The position numbers and the translations under genes are program-made. Source: Hemerocallis citrina (Eukaryota > Streptophyta > Magnoliopsida > Asparagales > Asphodelaceae). Taken from it: a DNA stretch of 64,000 bases. Below the pieces are notes generated by a model, which was not told the origin of the DNA, made no database searches, and saw only the letters and a program-made list of their open reading frames with translations. Positions 34,912 through 46,829 of this stretch are shown here, one piece after another. The DNA lies in contig CM030367.1 in the NCBI GenBank assembly GCA_017893485.1, positions 143,023,767 through 143,087,766 on the forward strand, read 5' to 3'. Within the stretch, counting starts at the first letter, position 1. Each line of letters opens with the position of its first letter.

Positions 34912-37735
34912 ATGGAGAATTCCACCAATGTTTCCCCTTCAATTGTGAATCTATTTGAGGATAATGTTAATGAAATGAAGGCTATAGAGGAAAAGGAAAA
35001 CGAAATGGTTGAAGAACCTAAAGTTAATTTGAAATTTGATTCGATCAAGGAGGCAAAGGATTATTACATAAGGTATGCTTGCCATATGGGGTTTGAAATA
35101 ACCAGAAGGACATCTAAAAGAAATTTAGATGATGAGGTGAGTTTTGTCGCATTTGTATGTAAACAATATGGTAGCTCGGTGAGTACTTCACAAAATCCTT
35201 TGAAGCCACAGCCAGTAAGGAAGACTAATTATGAAGCAAAAATGAACATTATGTTGTTCAAAAATAATGAGTGGAGAGTGAGCCACTGTATACCACATCA
35301 CAATCATCCACTTGCTAGCCCATCTCAAATTCGTTACTTCCCATGCAATAGGGTAATAAAGCCACATGTGAAAAGAAAACTTGAAATTAATGATAAAGCT
35401 GGCATTAGAATGAACAAAAGCTATAATTCTATTATGGTTGAAGCAGGTGGATATGAAAACTTGATGTTTTTGGAAAAAGACTGCAAGAATTATGTTGAGG
35501 AAGTAAGACAGTTGGAGCTTGGGGAAGGTGATGCTATTGCAGTTCAGAACTATTTTATGAAGATGCAAGCAAGGAATTCTAACTTCTATTACAATATGGA
35601 TATGGATGATGATGGTCGTTTACAAAATGTTTTCTGTGCAAATGGTCGAACTTGAGAGGCATTCAAAAAATTTGGTGATATCGTTACGTTTGATACAACG
35701 TATTTGACAAATACATATGGTATGACTTTTGCTCCATTTGTTGGTGTTAATCACCATGGGCAATCAATTCTTCTTCGGTGTGGACTAATTTCAGGTGAAA
35801 CTACAAAGATGTTTGTGTGGTTGTTTAAAACTTGGCTCGCTTGTATGTCATAATGTCCCCCTCAAGGTATAATTACTGATCAAGAGCTAGAGAAATGCGA
35901 CTGAAATAGTTTTTCCGAATGCTCGCCATAGGTGGTGCTTGTGGCATATCATGAAGAAACTCCCAGAGAAGTTGAGTGGGTACACCGATTATAAATTGAT
36001 AAAGATTTCTCTAAAAAATGTGGTGTACGATTCCTTAAGTCCCGTTGTTTGAGGTAAATTGGACTCAGATGATTAAGAAATATGAGCTTCATAAAAATGT
36101 CTGGTTAGGTGAGTTGTATGATGACAGACATCGATGGGTTCCTGCTTTTGTACAAGATTGTTTTTGGTCAAGAATGTCTACCACCCAACGAAGTGAGGGT
36201 ATGAATTCTTTGTTTGATAAGTATATTCATCCCAAAACTACCTTAAAACAATTTGTTGATCAATATGAAAATGCCTTGAAAGATAAAGCTGAGATAGAAA
36301 GTCTTGCAAATTTTAACTCTTTCAATTCAAGGATGTTGTGTGTTACTTATTATAAGATGGAAGAACAATTTCAGAAGGTTTACACTATTGCAAAGTTTAA
36401 GGAGTTCCAACTGGAGTTGACTGGGAAAATGTACTGTGAGATATCTTCATTCAAAGAAAATGCTACAATTGCAAACTATGAAGTTTATGAGGATGTCAAA
36501 GTAAGAGAGGGGTCAAAGCGTGTGATTTTCAAAGTTTTCTTGAATAAACTATATTCTAATGAAGAACATGTAGTCAACTGCAATTGTTGCTTATTTGAGT
36601 TTAGGGGCATTTTGTGTAGGTATGATTTTTTTTTTGTTTCCCATCTCAATTTTTATATATTATTATATCATATGCTAGCCATTGTTAAAATTTTCTTTTT
36701 TGTATGCAGGCATGCAATTTTGGTTCTCATCCATAAAAAGATCTTCAAAGTTCCAAATAAATACATAATACCGAGATGGAGGAAAGATATAAAACGCCAG
36801 TATACAAGAGTGATTACCAGTTATGACTACTGGAGTTGCAAACTTGAAGAAAAACGATTTGATAAAATGTGCAATGCATTTCATGAGATTGCAAACTTAG
36901 CTATCGACTCCAAGAAGAAATGCAACATGGTAGTTGACTGGAAAAAAGACCTCGAAAGAAAATTATTGATGACTGAAGACATTGTAGATAGTTTTCAACC
37001 TATACAAGCATCTAACCTTAATGAGATATCTGCAGGTGATGGAAAATGTATAGTGAAGGACAACAAAAAACCAATCGACCCTGTTAAAGTTCGAAGTAAG
37101 GGTTGTAATACCCCAGATCTTGAGCGAACAGTCGACTGGTGGTTTGAGCAGTCGACTGGTCTGCGCGGGATTTGAGAATTTATGAAGTATTTGAGAAATT
37201 TAGTCCCACATAGGAAGTTTGATATGATAATTTGAGTATAAATACTATTAGCCAATGATCAAGAGTCACCTAATTGGTTAACCACCTTTTGAGAGGCAGC
37301 CTGTGGTGGGCAGTTGTACTACATAGTATCTAATTTGTCTTCTAAAAATTATTAAAATTGTCTGAATACTGGGGCGGGGCGCTACAAATGGTATCAGAGC
37401 CGACTTTCGACACCGGGTGTAGAAGAGGACCTGATCTGCGGTGTTGAGAGTCACTTATCTCCGGGATCAGAAAGGATCTGTGGTGTTGAGAGTGATTTAT
37501 CTCCGGGATCGAGGACTATACTACATCGGCTAGAAAGGGCGGTCCTACACTAGATGTGTGCCCCGTACTCAGAGATGTCTTCTAAAAATTATTAAAATTG
37601 TCTGAGTATTGGGGCGGGGCGTTACAAGGGTCGTCCACCTACTAACCGGAAATAGTCTAAAGTCAAGCAGATTGTTAACAAAAAAAATAAAAGAAAGAAT
37701 ATGGATACCAAGGGACAAACAAATCCATGTAATCA
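34912..37735 (+). pseudogene. FAR1/FHY3-like MULE transposase (right copy)
   Basis: Order of parts: a start at 34912 (MENSTNVSPS) and an N-terminal FAR1 DNA-binding domain (EAKDYYIRYACHMGFEITRR, 35052-35110; ending SHCIPHHNHPL at 35281). Next come a linker with SYNSIMVEAGGYENLMFLEK and the MULE transposase core (FGDIVTFDTTYLTNTYGMTF at 35671; CLWHIMKKLP near 35940, frameshifted). VNWTQMIKKYELHKNVWLGE and a SWIM zinc finger (VNCNCCLFEFRGILCR, then H) split by a retained intron (about 36620-36708) follow, then the basic tail. Breaks: a CGA to TGA stop at 35653, further stops near 35850-35900, a frameshift before 36045, and the 523-bp insertion at 37104. It would bind terminal repeats and catalyse transposition if intact; this copy cannot. 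Confidence 0.92.
37104..37626 (+). mobile_element. TRIM-like short LTR element, target duplication AGGGT
   Basis: TGTAATACCCCAGATC to GGGGCGTTACA, flanked by AGGGT at 37099-37103 and 37627-37631. An LTR of about 282 bp ends at 37385 (GGGGCGCTACA), followed by the primer site TGGTATCAGAGCC at 37389 (tRNA-iMet type). The last about 50 bp (37575-37626) repeat the end of that LTR (TTCTAAAAATTATTAAAATT). The second LTR is thus mostly deleted. It holds no coding sequence. It interrupts the FAR1 tail (RSKG/RPPT), and the left copy lacks it. Confidence 0.85.
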
Positions 37736-37938
37736 AGTCTTTATCTAAGATATTCCAATTAGTCGAACTAGCAGTAGAAAAGAAGCCGGTAGGATGCAGA
37801 TGATTTACACGGTGAAGTATAAGTCTGATGGTTCGATAAAGCGATATAATGCAAGATTGGTTGCCCAATGGTACACTCAATTATGGAATTGATTATGACG
37901 AAACATTTGCATATGTGGCAAACTTCAACACAGTTCGA
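37736..37938 (+). pseudogene. Copia RT N-terminal segment (right copy)
   Basis: It contains FQLVELAVEKKPVGCR, IYTVKYKSDGSIKRYNARLV and ANFNTVR with two frame changes. It matches the left copy at 11605-11795, including the unusual direct joint to the FAR1 tail. It stops at the TTCGA target duplication (37934-37938). Confidence 0.9.
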
Positions 37939-40886
37939 TGTAACCCCCCTTTATTTTGCAATTTTAAAATAGTCGTTTGTATTTCTTCTATTCCTGTTAG
38001 ATATTATTATTGTTATTGATATTATTAAGCATAAATATGCAATTTTATTTGATATATATTCTTTGATTTATTTATTTATTTAGTGGAGTGGTTTTTATTG
38101 AACTTTATTATTATAAGGAGTACTTTGGGGCCTAAAAGAATTGTTTGGTCTTTGTGGGGGGGCTTAAAATAAAATTTCCAAATTTTTTTCCTTCTTCCTC
38201 GACCTGTTCACTTCGTCAGACCGAAACCTCTTTCCCCCAAATTTCGTTTGGTCGATACCCATTCACGCGACCTAGGGTTTGATTAAAAACCCTAGTTTCC
38301 ATCCAATTTTTGAGTTGCTTTGGGGGTTTAGATCATTTTGGAGTTCTCTTCCATGCCATGGTATCGATTTACGAAGAGGAGTTCAAGAAGGTATACAAAT
38401 TTGTTTTTATGTTTATTCAATGTTATGATATTAGTTTCTTTTGATAAAAAATGGCATATAGAGATATTTAGGCGCCCCTGATTATTCTAGGGACAAGAAA
38501 TTGGAGAGATTGTGGGTGTTGTGTAAGTTGAGAAAAAGTTAGTAAGTCGAATTGTAAATTATGCATAAGTTGGGCGCATGCTAGACGTTCTATGAAATGC
38601 CTGTGAGAGATTAGAATAACTTTAATTGTTATTTATGAGTGATTTGAATATTTTTAACCCTAATAAGTGTTAAAACTTGGTAATAGTAAGAGAAAGCGAG
38701 TTTGGGGGATAACGGAGAGCTTACACAGCCGATCTTCGCGTTTTCTCATGTGAGTATGATCTCTTTTATTTTATATACAGGATGTGCTATGGAAATTTTA
38801 AATTCTGGTTTGCCGTGTGTGATGTGTAAAGTGTATTGAGTATAAAAAATTCATAAGTATGATACGGAGTAAATTATGAGGTGAAAAAAAATAGTATATA
38901 GATATGGGAGTGTGTTGATGCTTGTAAACATATATATATATGATATGGGGTTGTATATTTAGATTTGAGGCACTATACTGATATTGAGATATGTATGTGT
39001 ATGTATGATGTGTGACGATATGACTAATGCGATGAGATGAAAAGCATGGTGTGTGTATGATGCGTGATCATATAATGTGTTAAGATGATGATGATGGAAA
39101 TAATAGCGAGGTATATATGATATGTAAAAGTTTGATGTGATAATGTGATGTGATAACATGATGAAATGAATGATATGCTGTGTGTGTGATATGCTGGTGA
39201 TAAAAATGGAAACTTGATGTGATTATATGATGAGAAAATGGCATGGCATGTGTATGACGTGTGGGTGATGAATGAGAATTTTATAGGATAATTGATGAGA
39301 TTAATGGCTTGGTGTATATATGATGTGTATGTGATGCGTAAGACCTATACGACAGTGATATGTGTATTTGATGCATAAGACCTGTATAGCAGCGATATGT
39401 GTATTTGATGCGTAAGACCTATATGGCAGAGATGTGTATGTGTTGCGTAAGACCTATATGCAGTGATATGTGTATTTGATGCGTAAGACCTGTATGACAG
39501 CGATATGTGTATTTGATGCATAAGACCTGTATGACAGCGATGTGTATGTGATGCGTAAGACATGTACGGTAGCGATATGTGTATTTGATGCGTAAGATCT
39601 GTATGGCAGCGATGTGTATATGATGCGTAAGACCTGTATGGCACCGATATGTTTATTTGATGTGTAAGAACTGTATGACAGCGATATGAGAATGAATATT
39701 AAAAAGTAAAGTAAGTTGAGAAAATTGGTGGGGAATGAGAAAATATAAATAGTAAAGTAAGTTGTACCATGAGCTGTAAATAAAAATTAGTGGGGAATGA
39801 GAATGAATATTAATGAAGTGAGATAAGAATGAGTATTAAATTAAATACAAAATTATAATATGAGTTTGATATGATTTGGAATTGTGCCGAGGAACTTCTT
39901 GCCTACTGTTTCTACGGAAATGGTGGGAACTACCTGCCGAGGCACAACTTCAAGATAGGTTGACTAGATACTGATATGATGGATTGGGTGCAGTATCGTA
40001 GATTGGGTAGATATTGATATGGTAGATTGGTTGAAGATTAGAAAATTATTTCTTGTATAATATCCAGTTTTCTTTTATTATAATTTCATGTTTAAGTTAT
40101 ATTGAATTATCATCAGGATAGTATGTTCTTTAAATTTCTTTTATATTATTTATTGCAGTCATGACTAACCTTTTAGATTATACTCATACCAGTTATGGCT
40201 GACCCCTGTCGTGTTTGGGGGTCAGAGGGGTCCTTCCCAGAGGATGGCCGCCCCTAGACCGCCCTTTTGCAGGATTCAAGTGGCAGCAAGGTGAGACATG
40301 TGGCTTCTGTAGTTGTAGTGTGATTTTCTCAGGAATTGATAAGCTTGTTAATGTGGATAATGTTAAATTTCTATTAGTTAGAGCCTTATATAAATAGGGG
40401 TAAAGTATAGAATTCGTGTAATAAATTGTATTTTAGAAAATTCTGTATGTATCTATGCGAGATGTTGACATACAGTGATGAGATAAGAATGATAAAACCC
40501 GTACCCACCTCGTTGTGGAGTATTGGGTTCTGTGTGTTGGGTTTTGAAAGTTATTCTAAGGTTTTTCTAAAACCTATTATGTTTTCAAATGAATTTTTGG
40601 TTTTAAAAATTTATCTTACATATTATGTTGATATTTGCCCCTAGAGCCCTATATATATGTTGCCTGTGTGTCGTTGCTTGGCTTGGCCTGGGGAGGTTAT
40701 AATTATATTGCCTGTGAAGTGCTGTGAATTTTGAAATGCAGAATTCCGTAAGGAATTGCTGCGAAAGGGCTAATATTTTTGGGGAGACTCTGTAGAAATT
40801 TTTATTAAAATCCCTATTAATATGATAAAATAGAAATGAAGATTTGAGTAAGTAGGTGAAAAAAGGTGAAAATTTGGATCGTGACA
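37939..40886 (+). mobile_element. LTR-type insertion (solo LTR), 2.9 kb, target duplication TTCGA
   Basis: TGTAACCCCCCTTTATTTTG to GGATCGTGACA, with TTCGA at 37934-37938 and 40887-40891. This is the same element at the same site as 7696-11604. It is shorter mainly because one of the two GGGAACTACCTGCC blocks and the roughly 0.8-1 kb between them are gone, as expected from recombination between those direct repeats. It includes a 35-37 bp minisatellite at 39335-39690. The ORF 40215-40397 matches a stretch of the left copy (8187-8369, 60 aa), but no domain is recognised. Confidence 0.88.
39335..39690 (+). repeat. 35-37 bp minisatellite inside the LTR (right copy)
   Basis: About nine units built on GATGCGTAAGACCTGTATGG with a CAGCGATATGTGTATTT tail. 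It is the inverted counterpart of 9880-10215. Confidence 0.9.
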
Positions 40887-41501
40887 TTCGAGTTCTACTG
40901 TCACTTGCTACAAATATTGACTGATCGTTGGAGCAACTTGATGTGAAGAATACCTTTCTGCATGGGGAATTGACAGAAGAGGTTTATCTAGATCTAGCAT
41001 CAGGATCAAATAGACCAGTCCAACATAGTAATAAAGTATGTCGGTTGAAGCAGGCACTATATGGTCTCAAACAGTCATCAAGAGCTTGGTTTAAGAGGTT
41101 TACAAAATCAATGAGGACATTCGGATATTGTAAGAGTAATTCATATCATACCATGTTCCTAAAAATGAAACAAGGTAAGATTACAACTCTTATAATATAT
41201 GTGGATGATATGATAGTAACTGGAAATGATCCTGAGGAGAGAACGACATTAAAGAGCTACTTGTCAGAAGAATTCAAAATGAAGGATCTTGGCTCTTTGA
41301 GATATTTCCTTGGTATCGAAGTTTCTTGCTCAAGAAAGGATATATTTCTGTCTCAAAGAAAGTATGTGCTTGATTTGTTGAAGGAAACAAGAATGTCTGC
41401 TTGTCAGCCTATTGATACACCGTTAGAAGAAGGACTAAAACTGTGGAATAACCCTGATCAAGTGCCGTGTGATAAGGAGATATATCAAAGATTGGTAGGA
41501 C
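40887..41501 (+). pseudogene. Copia RT central segment (right copy)
   Basis: From 40928 a 192-codon open stretch reads LDVKNTFLHGELTEEVYLDL, QALYGLKQSSRAWFKRFTKS, the catalytic IIYVDDMIVTGND (about 41198-41236), MKDLGSLRYFLGIEVS, SACQPIDTPLEEGLKLW and YQRLVG. It ends at the next insertion (AGGAC, 41497-41501). A stop precedes it (TNID then stop). This is the best preserved piece of the Copia polymerase in the window. Confidence 0.95.
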
Positions 41502-44500
41502 TGTAACGCCCCGGATTCCCGTTACCGGACACCCGTGACACAACCGGAATCTTTGCCTTCAAATGCATCTCAATACAGTAAATAACACGGAAATTTTAAA
41601 AACTTTTTATTGCCAAGTAAGATCATTACATCAATAATTACAACCCTTATCTTGTTCATGAACAAGGAATATAAATTACATAAGCTTGTTACAACTGTTT
41701 ACAAAAATACTCAGACACCTCTTGTGAAGCTATCAGCTGTCCTCCAGAGTAGTAATCAGCTGATTACTGCCGAACTCCACTGAGTGATCAATCTGCTTCC
41801 TGAGACTTGTCCCTCAGCTTGGATCTTCTGCTATGTAACTCTGATTGTTTCTGTATGTGCTCGAATGGTAGGGCCGGTACCTAAAAGGTGGGGTACGTCA
41901 GTAATTCTACTGATACAATGCTGATAAGGAAAAAAAGATCTCCAAACTTGAAACCACAGATCGTCTTTAATAGGAAAAGAACATGCATCCTAATTTCCTA
42001 ATGTTCGTGTATGTTATGACTTGAAGCCTAATGCATAATACAGAATACAGAACGGATACACTTAATCTAATGTCAGCAAGACTCTGCACCCAAATGCATC
42101 CCATACTACATATGTTCCAGATCGAGTAGTTCCTCCAGTTTCAGGGATTCGAACCCTCGTCATGCAATGCATTCTACTATTGTATTCTTCCCGTTCCTGA
42201 TAGATACATTCCTGGCTGGTGATTCTGCAGTCATTGCTGCTAAATACAAATACAGTGGTGTCTTGTTTACCACTAGTGCCCCATATCAAATCAAAACAAA
42301 TGCCTGTGACAAACTTACAATATACAACTGCATATCTATGGCACCAAAGATCCATGGGACAGCAGCCCCACGATCCGTTCGTGTCCACACAACATAAGAA
42401 CATGAAGGCCTCGAAGGTCTAAAAAACCCCTATCTGACAGGAATCTCCCGTTCTTACCACGACACTTTAGGAATTAACAGTGCAGGATATGCACAACAGC
42501 ACGTATCCCTAATGACAGGAAGAGAAAACCCTGGTTATCATCGCCTAATGCTGACTTTCAAAACGAGTCGAATTATAGGGAATCACTCTTAACATCAATT
42601 CGGTCTTCAAGCAAACAATAAAGAAAATCTAAAACAAAGTTTACAGAAAACATGTTATCACTCAATCATACACGGTGTCATATCAACCAATGCTGAGCTT
42701 GATTGGTCTTTTCAAAATAAATAAATAATCATGATGAATCAACATTCACCAATTCCCAATACCTTTACAGGCCTTCGACCTAAACCCCGGCCCATGACTC
42801 TCAGCGAGTAGTCCATTGGCGCCCAAAAGATGCATACAAATTGTGAATGAAGGTAAACATATACAAACCCCAATACTCAACCATCGACACTCAGGCATCA
42901 GGACACCAGTCACCAGTCGACTATGTAGCCATCCTCTCAACTCACTCATGTCCACCATGAGTACTAAGCACAGGAGACTTTTCTAAGTTCCAGTAAAGTG
43001 CTTAAAATATCTCAAAACTCAGCAGCTCACACTCACCATACTGCGATATGCAGAGATACCTTATCAATCATCCAATCATAAGACGCTTGTGGTGAACAAG
43101 CTACACTCATTGAAATCCAAAAAAAATTGGTTTTCTAGAAGGGTAGGAGGCTCTACTACAGTCCTCTAGAAGACAATATCCTCAATTTCCTCAAGTTCCC
43201 AATTCAACACAAGCTTGGAGTCGATCAGGGCAGCCGGTTGCTGAACTTGCAACCTCCATAACTTCCAACATACAACTCGGAATTGCTTGATATTACCCAT
43301 TCTGGAAAGCTAACACCCTAGGCTACAGCTCTTTAGTTAACCAATTCCTCAAATTCAATCATCATCATAACATAAAAATCCTATATACTCTCAGTTGTAC
43401 ATCTTTTCCTGCACTTGCTGTACTTTTCCAATAATATAAAAATTTGCTCAGTCATCGGAATCACTCGATTCCGGATTCTATAGAAAGGTGGGAGTGTCTG
43501 GTATAATTTCTCAGTTGAACACATTCTCAGATTCAATCATTAAATTCCTTAAAAACACCAATCTCTATCAGGTGCGCAATCAGGGGAAAAATTGATTCCT
43601 TCAACAAACAGGGTATCGACTAGACTGGGTCTGCCCCAGTCTTAGGAAAATCATAACTTTTGACTTACAAACTGGAATTGCATAGATCCGATGTTTTGGA
43701 AATCTATGACTCCCTACTACAATTCTCTAGTTGAACATTCTCCCATATTCTTAACACAAAATTCCAGAATTACCCATCTTCACAGACTAGTCGGTTGGTA
43801 CTCAGCTGAACCTAGTCTACTTCGAAATTCAATAAAAAATCAAAACTAAGTCCAAAGCTCATGAAATTTGAGATTCTAAAACTAAACATATACAATTTCA
43901 CTGTGTCCAAAATTTGTATCTACACTCATAATACACAAAGAGTTATGACCCTTCAAATATAGCACAAAATTTCAGCTGCAATCCAAATAGGATGTTAACC
44001 ACTTCGTACTATTTATTTTTGAAACTTGATGAAATACTATCTAAAAGTTCTAAAATTTTAGAATCAAGATTTAGACACATACCGAAAGCTACTGCAAAAA
44101 TTTCATTGCAATATCATACACACATAATTAGTTATGGCCATATGAACTCCAGTCGCAAAGACAGACAGACTCAGCTTCTGTCTTTAGACCAGTTGCAATC
44201 TACAAATTTTTTGAGGTATCAAACGATCTCAGAAAATTATGAAATTTGAAAATATGGTTGTAGACACATACAAGAGTACCCATAAAAATTTTTTGCTCAA
44301 AATACCCACCAATATTGAGTTATGATTATGGAAAGTCATAACAAGTATCACATAGTTAGCAGCTTTTTGACTGCTCTCTGTCCGAAGTTGAACTAAGTGT
44401 TTGCACTATCAAATGGCCTCCAAATATTATGAAAAAGTTCATGAGTGCTCTAGATACATAGCACAACAAGCCCTACAAATTAGAGTCCAAAGTTCCTAAC

Positions 44501-45295
44501 CGTTTGAGAGCTAGAAATTCTCAAACTCACATACTTATACTTGTGTCTTTAACGAAATTCCTTCCTAGCATGTCCAAATATTATAAAAAAGAGATATTCA
44601 ACCATACAAATTATTTTTCCTTCCTAGCATGTCCATTTCTTCACACATGATAATCAAACTTTTCTTAACTACTACCACATGCTAAAAACAACATACACAT
44701 CAAAAACTAAATTTGTAGTGTTTAAGGGAATCCCCCACTTTTTGTAGTTGCAAGAAAATCTTCTTGAAGCTTGCTTGCTCCTTTGCTCCTTGCTTTGTAG
44801 AAACTTGGACTACACCCTACTACTCTTCTCCTTCTCTACTAGAAATCTTTCTACTACTAAAACTTTACCTTTCCTTCCTTCTCTTTTTCTCTTTTCTCTT
44901 CTTTTTTTTTTTGAACAAGATGAGATAAGAGATGAGAAGTAGATAGAGTGGGGGATTTTATAGAGAATGGGGAGCTAGGGTTTTGGGAATGGCCGGCCTT
45001 GGATGGAAGGGAGGGCTAGGATGGGGTAGTGCTTGGTTAGTAGGAGTGTGTGGATGAGATGAAGCCAGCATAACAAGTTCTAGAAACTTCAAGACTCATC
45101 TTGGAGTTTTCATGAAGACTTCTCATGGCACAAGGTCCACCTTTGGGCCACATTAAGATTTGCGCTGGGGTTTCTATCATGATGAGGGTTAGCTTAACCC
45201 TAGGTTACCATACCCTAGGTTAAGAAGAAATGATTCTAACGCTAGAGCACAAATAAGCATAGTTAATTACAATTCAAATTCGTATTTTGAATTTG

Positions 45296-45342
<47 letters not shown>

Positions 45343-45582
45343 TTTGATAAAAATTATTATTTTCTCCCGAGAGTTGTCTTGTCAAAACAATCGGGGCAAA
45401 TCCACAGTTTAATCGAGAAGATATCCCGAGTCTATCTTATTTAGTTCAGAACAGCTCATATATATAAAATTTCTCAATTAAAACTGACAATTATTTAGAA
45501 AAATATGTAATTGTGTGCAATTCTTGACAGTGCACGGATTACTACACAAAAATGGCTATCTGTTATTTTGCAGGGTATTATA
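41502..45582 (-). repeat. 3' LTR of family B
   Basis: TGTAACGCCCCGGATTCCCG to GCAGGGTATTATA, 4081 bp. It closely parallels 47979-53469 along its whole length apart from the inserted solo LTR. It includes a (TA)n run at about 45298-45338. Small ORFs (for example 42062-42403 on the minus strand) recur in both LTRs but have no domain. Confidence 0.9.
45298..45338. repeat. (TA)n run in the family B 3' LTR
   Basis: About 20 TA units; the corresponding site in the other LTR (about 53217) has only a few, so it expanded after insertion or differs by slippage. Confidence 0.9.
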
Positions 45583-45600
45583 TCACTCCCTCCTTAGAAT
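45583..45600 (-). other. polypurine tract of family B
   Basis: The minus strand reads TAAGGAGGGAGTGA directly before the 3' LTR. It agrees with the minus-strand orientation given by gag and the primer site. Confidence 0.75.
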
Positions 45601-45869
45601 CATTCTGTCCTCAAAACGACACTAGTAGTGAGAACAATAGTAGACAATCAACGACGAGAAAAAGATAATTTCCTTGATCCTCTCCAATTCCTTGAGGAAC
45701 ATCCTCGCCAACTGACTCTCAAGTGCTCAACACCGACTCACATGTATCAAGCGCTCAACGCATCATTCCATCCTGGGGATCAATCTCATCATGTGGACTA
45801 TTCCGGGGTCTGCCTTATCCCACATCCACCGTACTAGGGATGAATCACCTTGGGGGATGTCGCTTTTGT

Positions 45870-46430
45870 CCTGGACTACTGGAGATCAATCCCTCTCCAT
45901 AGAACATTCTGGGGCATATTTCATCCCGCATTCCGGAATACTGGGGAACATCTCGTTCCACAGATTTTTCTGGAGTCTCCCTTATCCTTGAATTTCCCCG
46001 TGGCCATTACTTTCGTCCTCGGAATACTGGAGATTAATCCCTCTCCACAGAACTTTCTAGGGCCTATTTCATCCAACATCTAGAATACTGGAGAATATCT
46101 CACTCCTTGGATCATCCTAGAGTCAATGTTCCACTAGCCTGCTCGTGAATGTTGCTCTCATCTCTGGAATACTGGAGATCAATTCCGCTCCACAGAACAT
46201 TCGGGGGCCTATTTTATCTCACGTCTGGAATACTGGGGAATATCTCACTCCCTGGATCATTCTGGAACCAATCATCACAAAATCTTTTCCCATGAGTGTC
46301 ACTCTCACCCTGGAATACTGGAGACCAATTCCTACTCCACAAAACTTTCTCGGGCCTATTCCATTCCTCGTCTGGAATACTGAGGAATGTCTCACTCCAT
46401 GGATCATTCTAGAGCCGTCATCTTACTCTT
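45870..46430. repeat. 146-bp tandem repeat, about four copies
   Basis: TACTGGAGAT(C/T)AATTCC-type blocks recur at about 45879, 46025, 46170 and 46316. Each is followed by CTCCACAGAAC and a second, half-unit TGGAATACTGGGGAATATC. The array lies between gag and the 3' LTR, the same place as the arrays of family A. ORFs across it are repeat artefacts. Confidence 0.88.
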
Positions 46431-46829
46431 TATACAAGATCTCTGCATGCCTCCTAGCCTCCAGTCACTGCACTTGAGGGTCAGTGGTCACTCCCTCCTT
46501 AGAAAATAACGAGGTTTTACCAAGAAGAGAAAAAATTTCAGCTTCATGCCCTTTCACCGTTGCACACAAGACAAGAGATGACCAAATGCCAAAAAAAAAA
46601 TTAAAAAATTCCATCCCTCATAAAACCTCACCATATTTCGATACAGAACATATTACAAGTTCATCATCCATGGCTTGCAAAATGCAACCAACAAAATATA
46701 TTACGACTCTTTAAACCATGATAGCCCATGTCACTTCATACTTCTTTCCAGTTAAGCAGAAGTTCGTCCCTGGCAAACATGCTTCTTTCCTTTATCGGCA
46801 ACCTTCCGTATCTGGTCATTGGGGTTCCC

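Larger units (their letters stand above)
34126..37735 (+). mobile_element. MULE-type element with FAR1-like transposase, 3' truncated
   Basis: It opens with GGGTAATGCTACACCC, which resembles the terminal inverted repeat start of plant FAR1-type MULEs. A pyrimidine-rich leader (34260-34420) and the FAR1-like transposase follow. No matching right-hand terminal repeat is present before Copia RT begins near 37740, so the 3' end was lost. It inserted into the PR-10 flank copy. The TIR identification rests on one end only. Confidence 0.6.

Noticed and set aside
34912..35655. A complete 247-residue FAR1-like (FRF-type) gene
   Set aside because: The stop at 35653 falls inside the transposase core and homology continues directly after it, so this is a truncated reading of a broken transposase and not a natural short FRF protein.
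40215..40397. Conserved 60-codon ORF also found at 8187-8369 on the other arm
   Set aside because: Both lie in the same duplicated LTR; conservation reflects the duplication, and no domain or start context supports coding.
42062..42403. ORFs shared by both family B LTRs (also 48660-48860)
   Set aside because: Shared because the LTRs are copies; the frames differ in length between copies and lack a domain.
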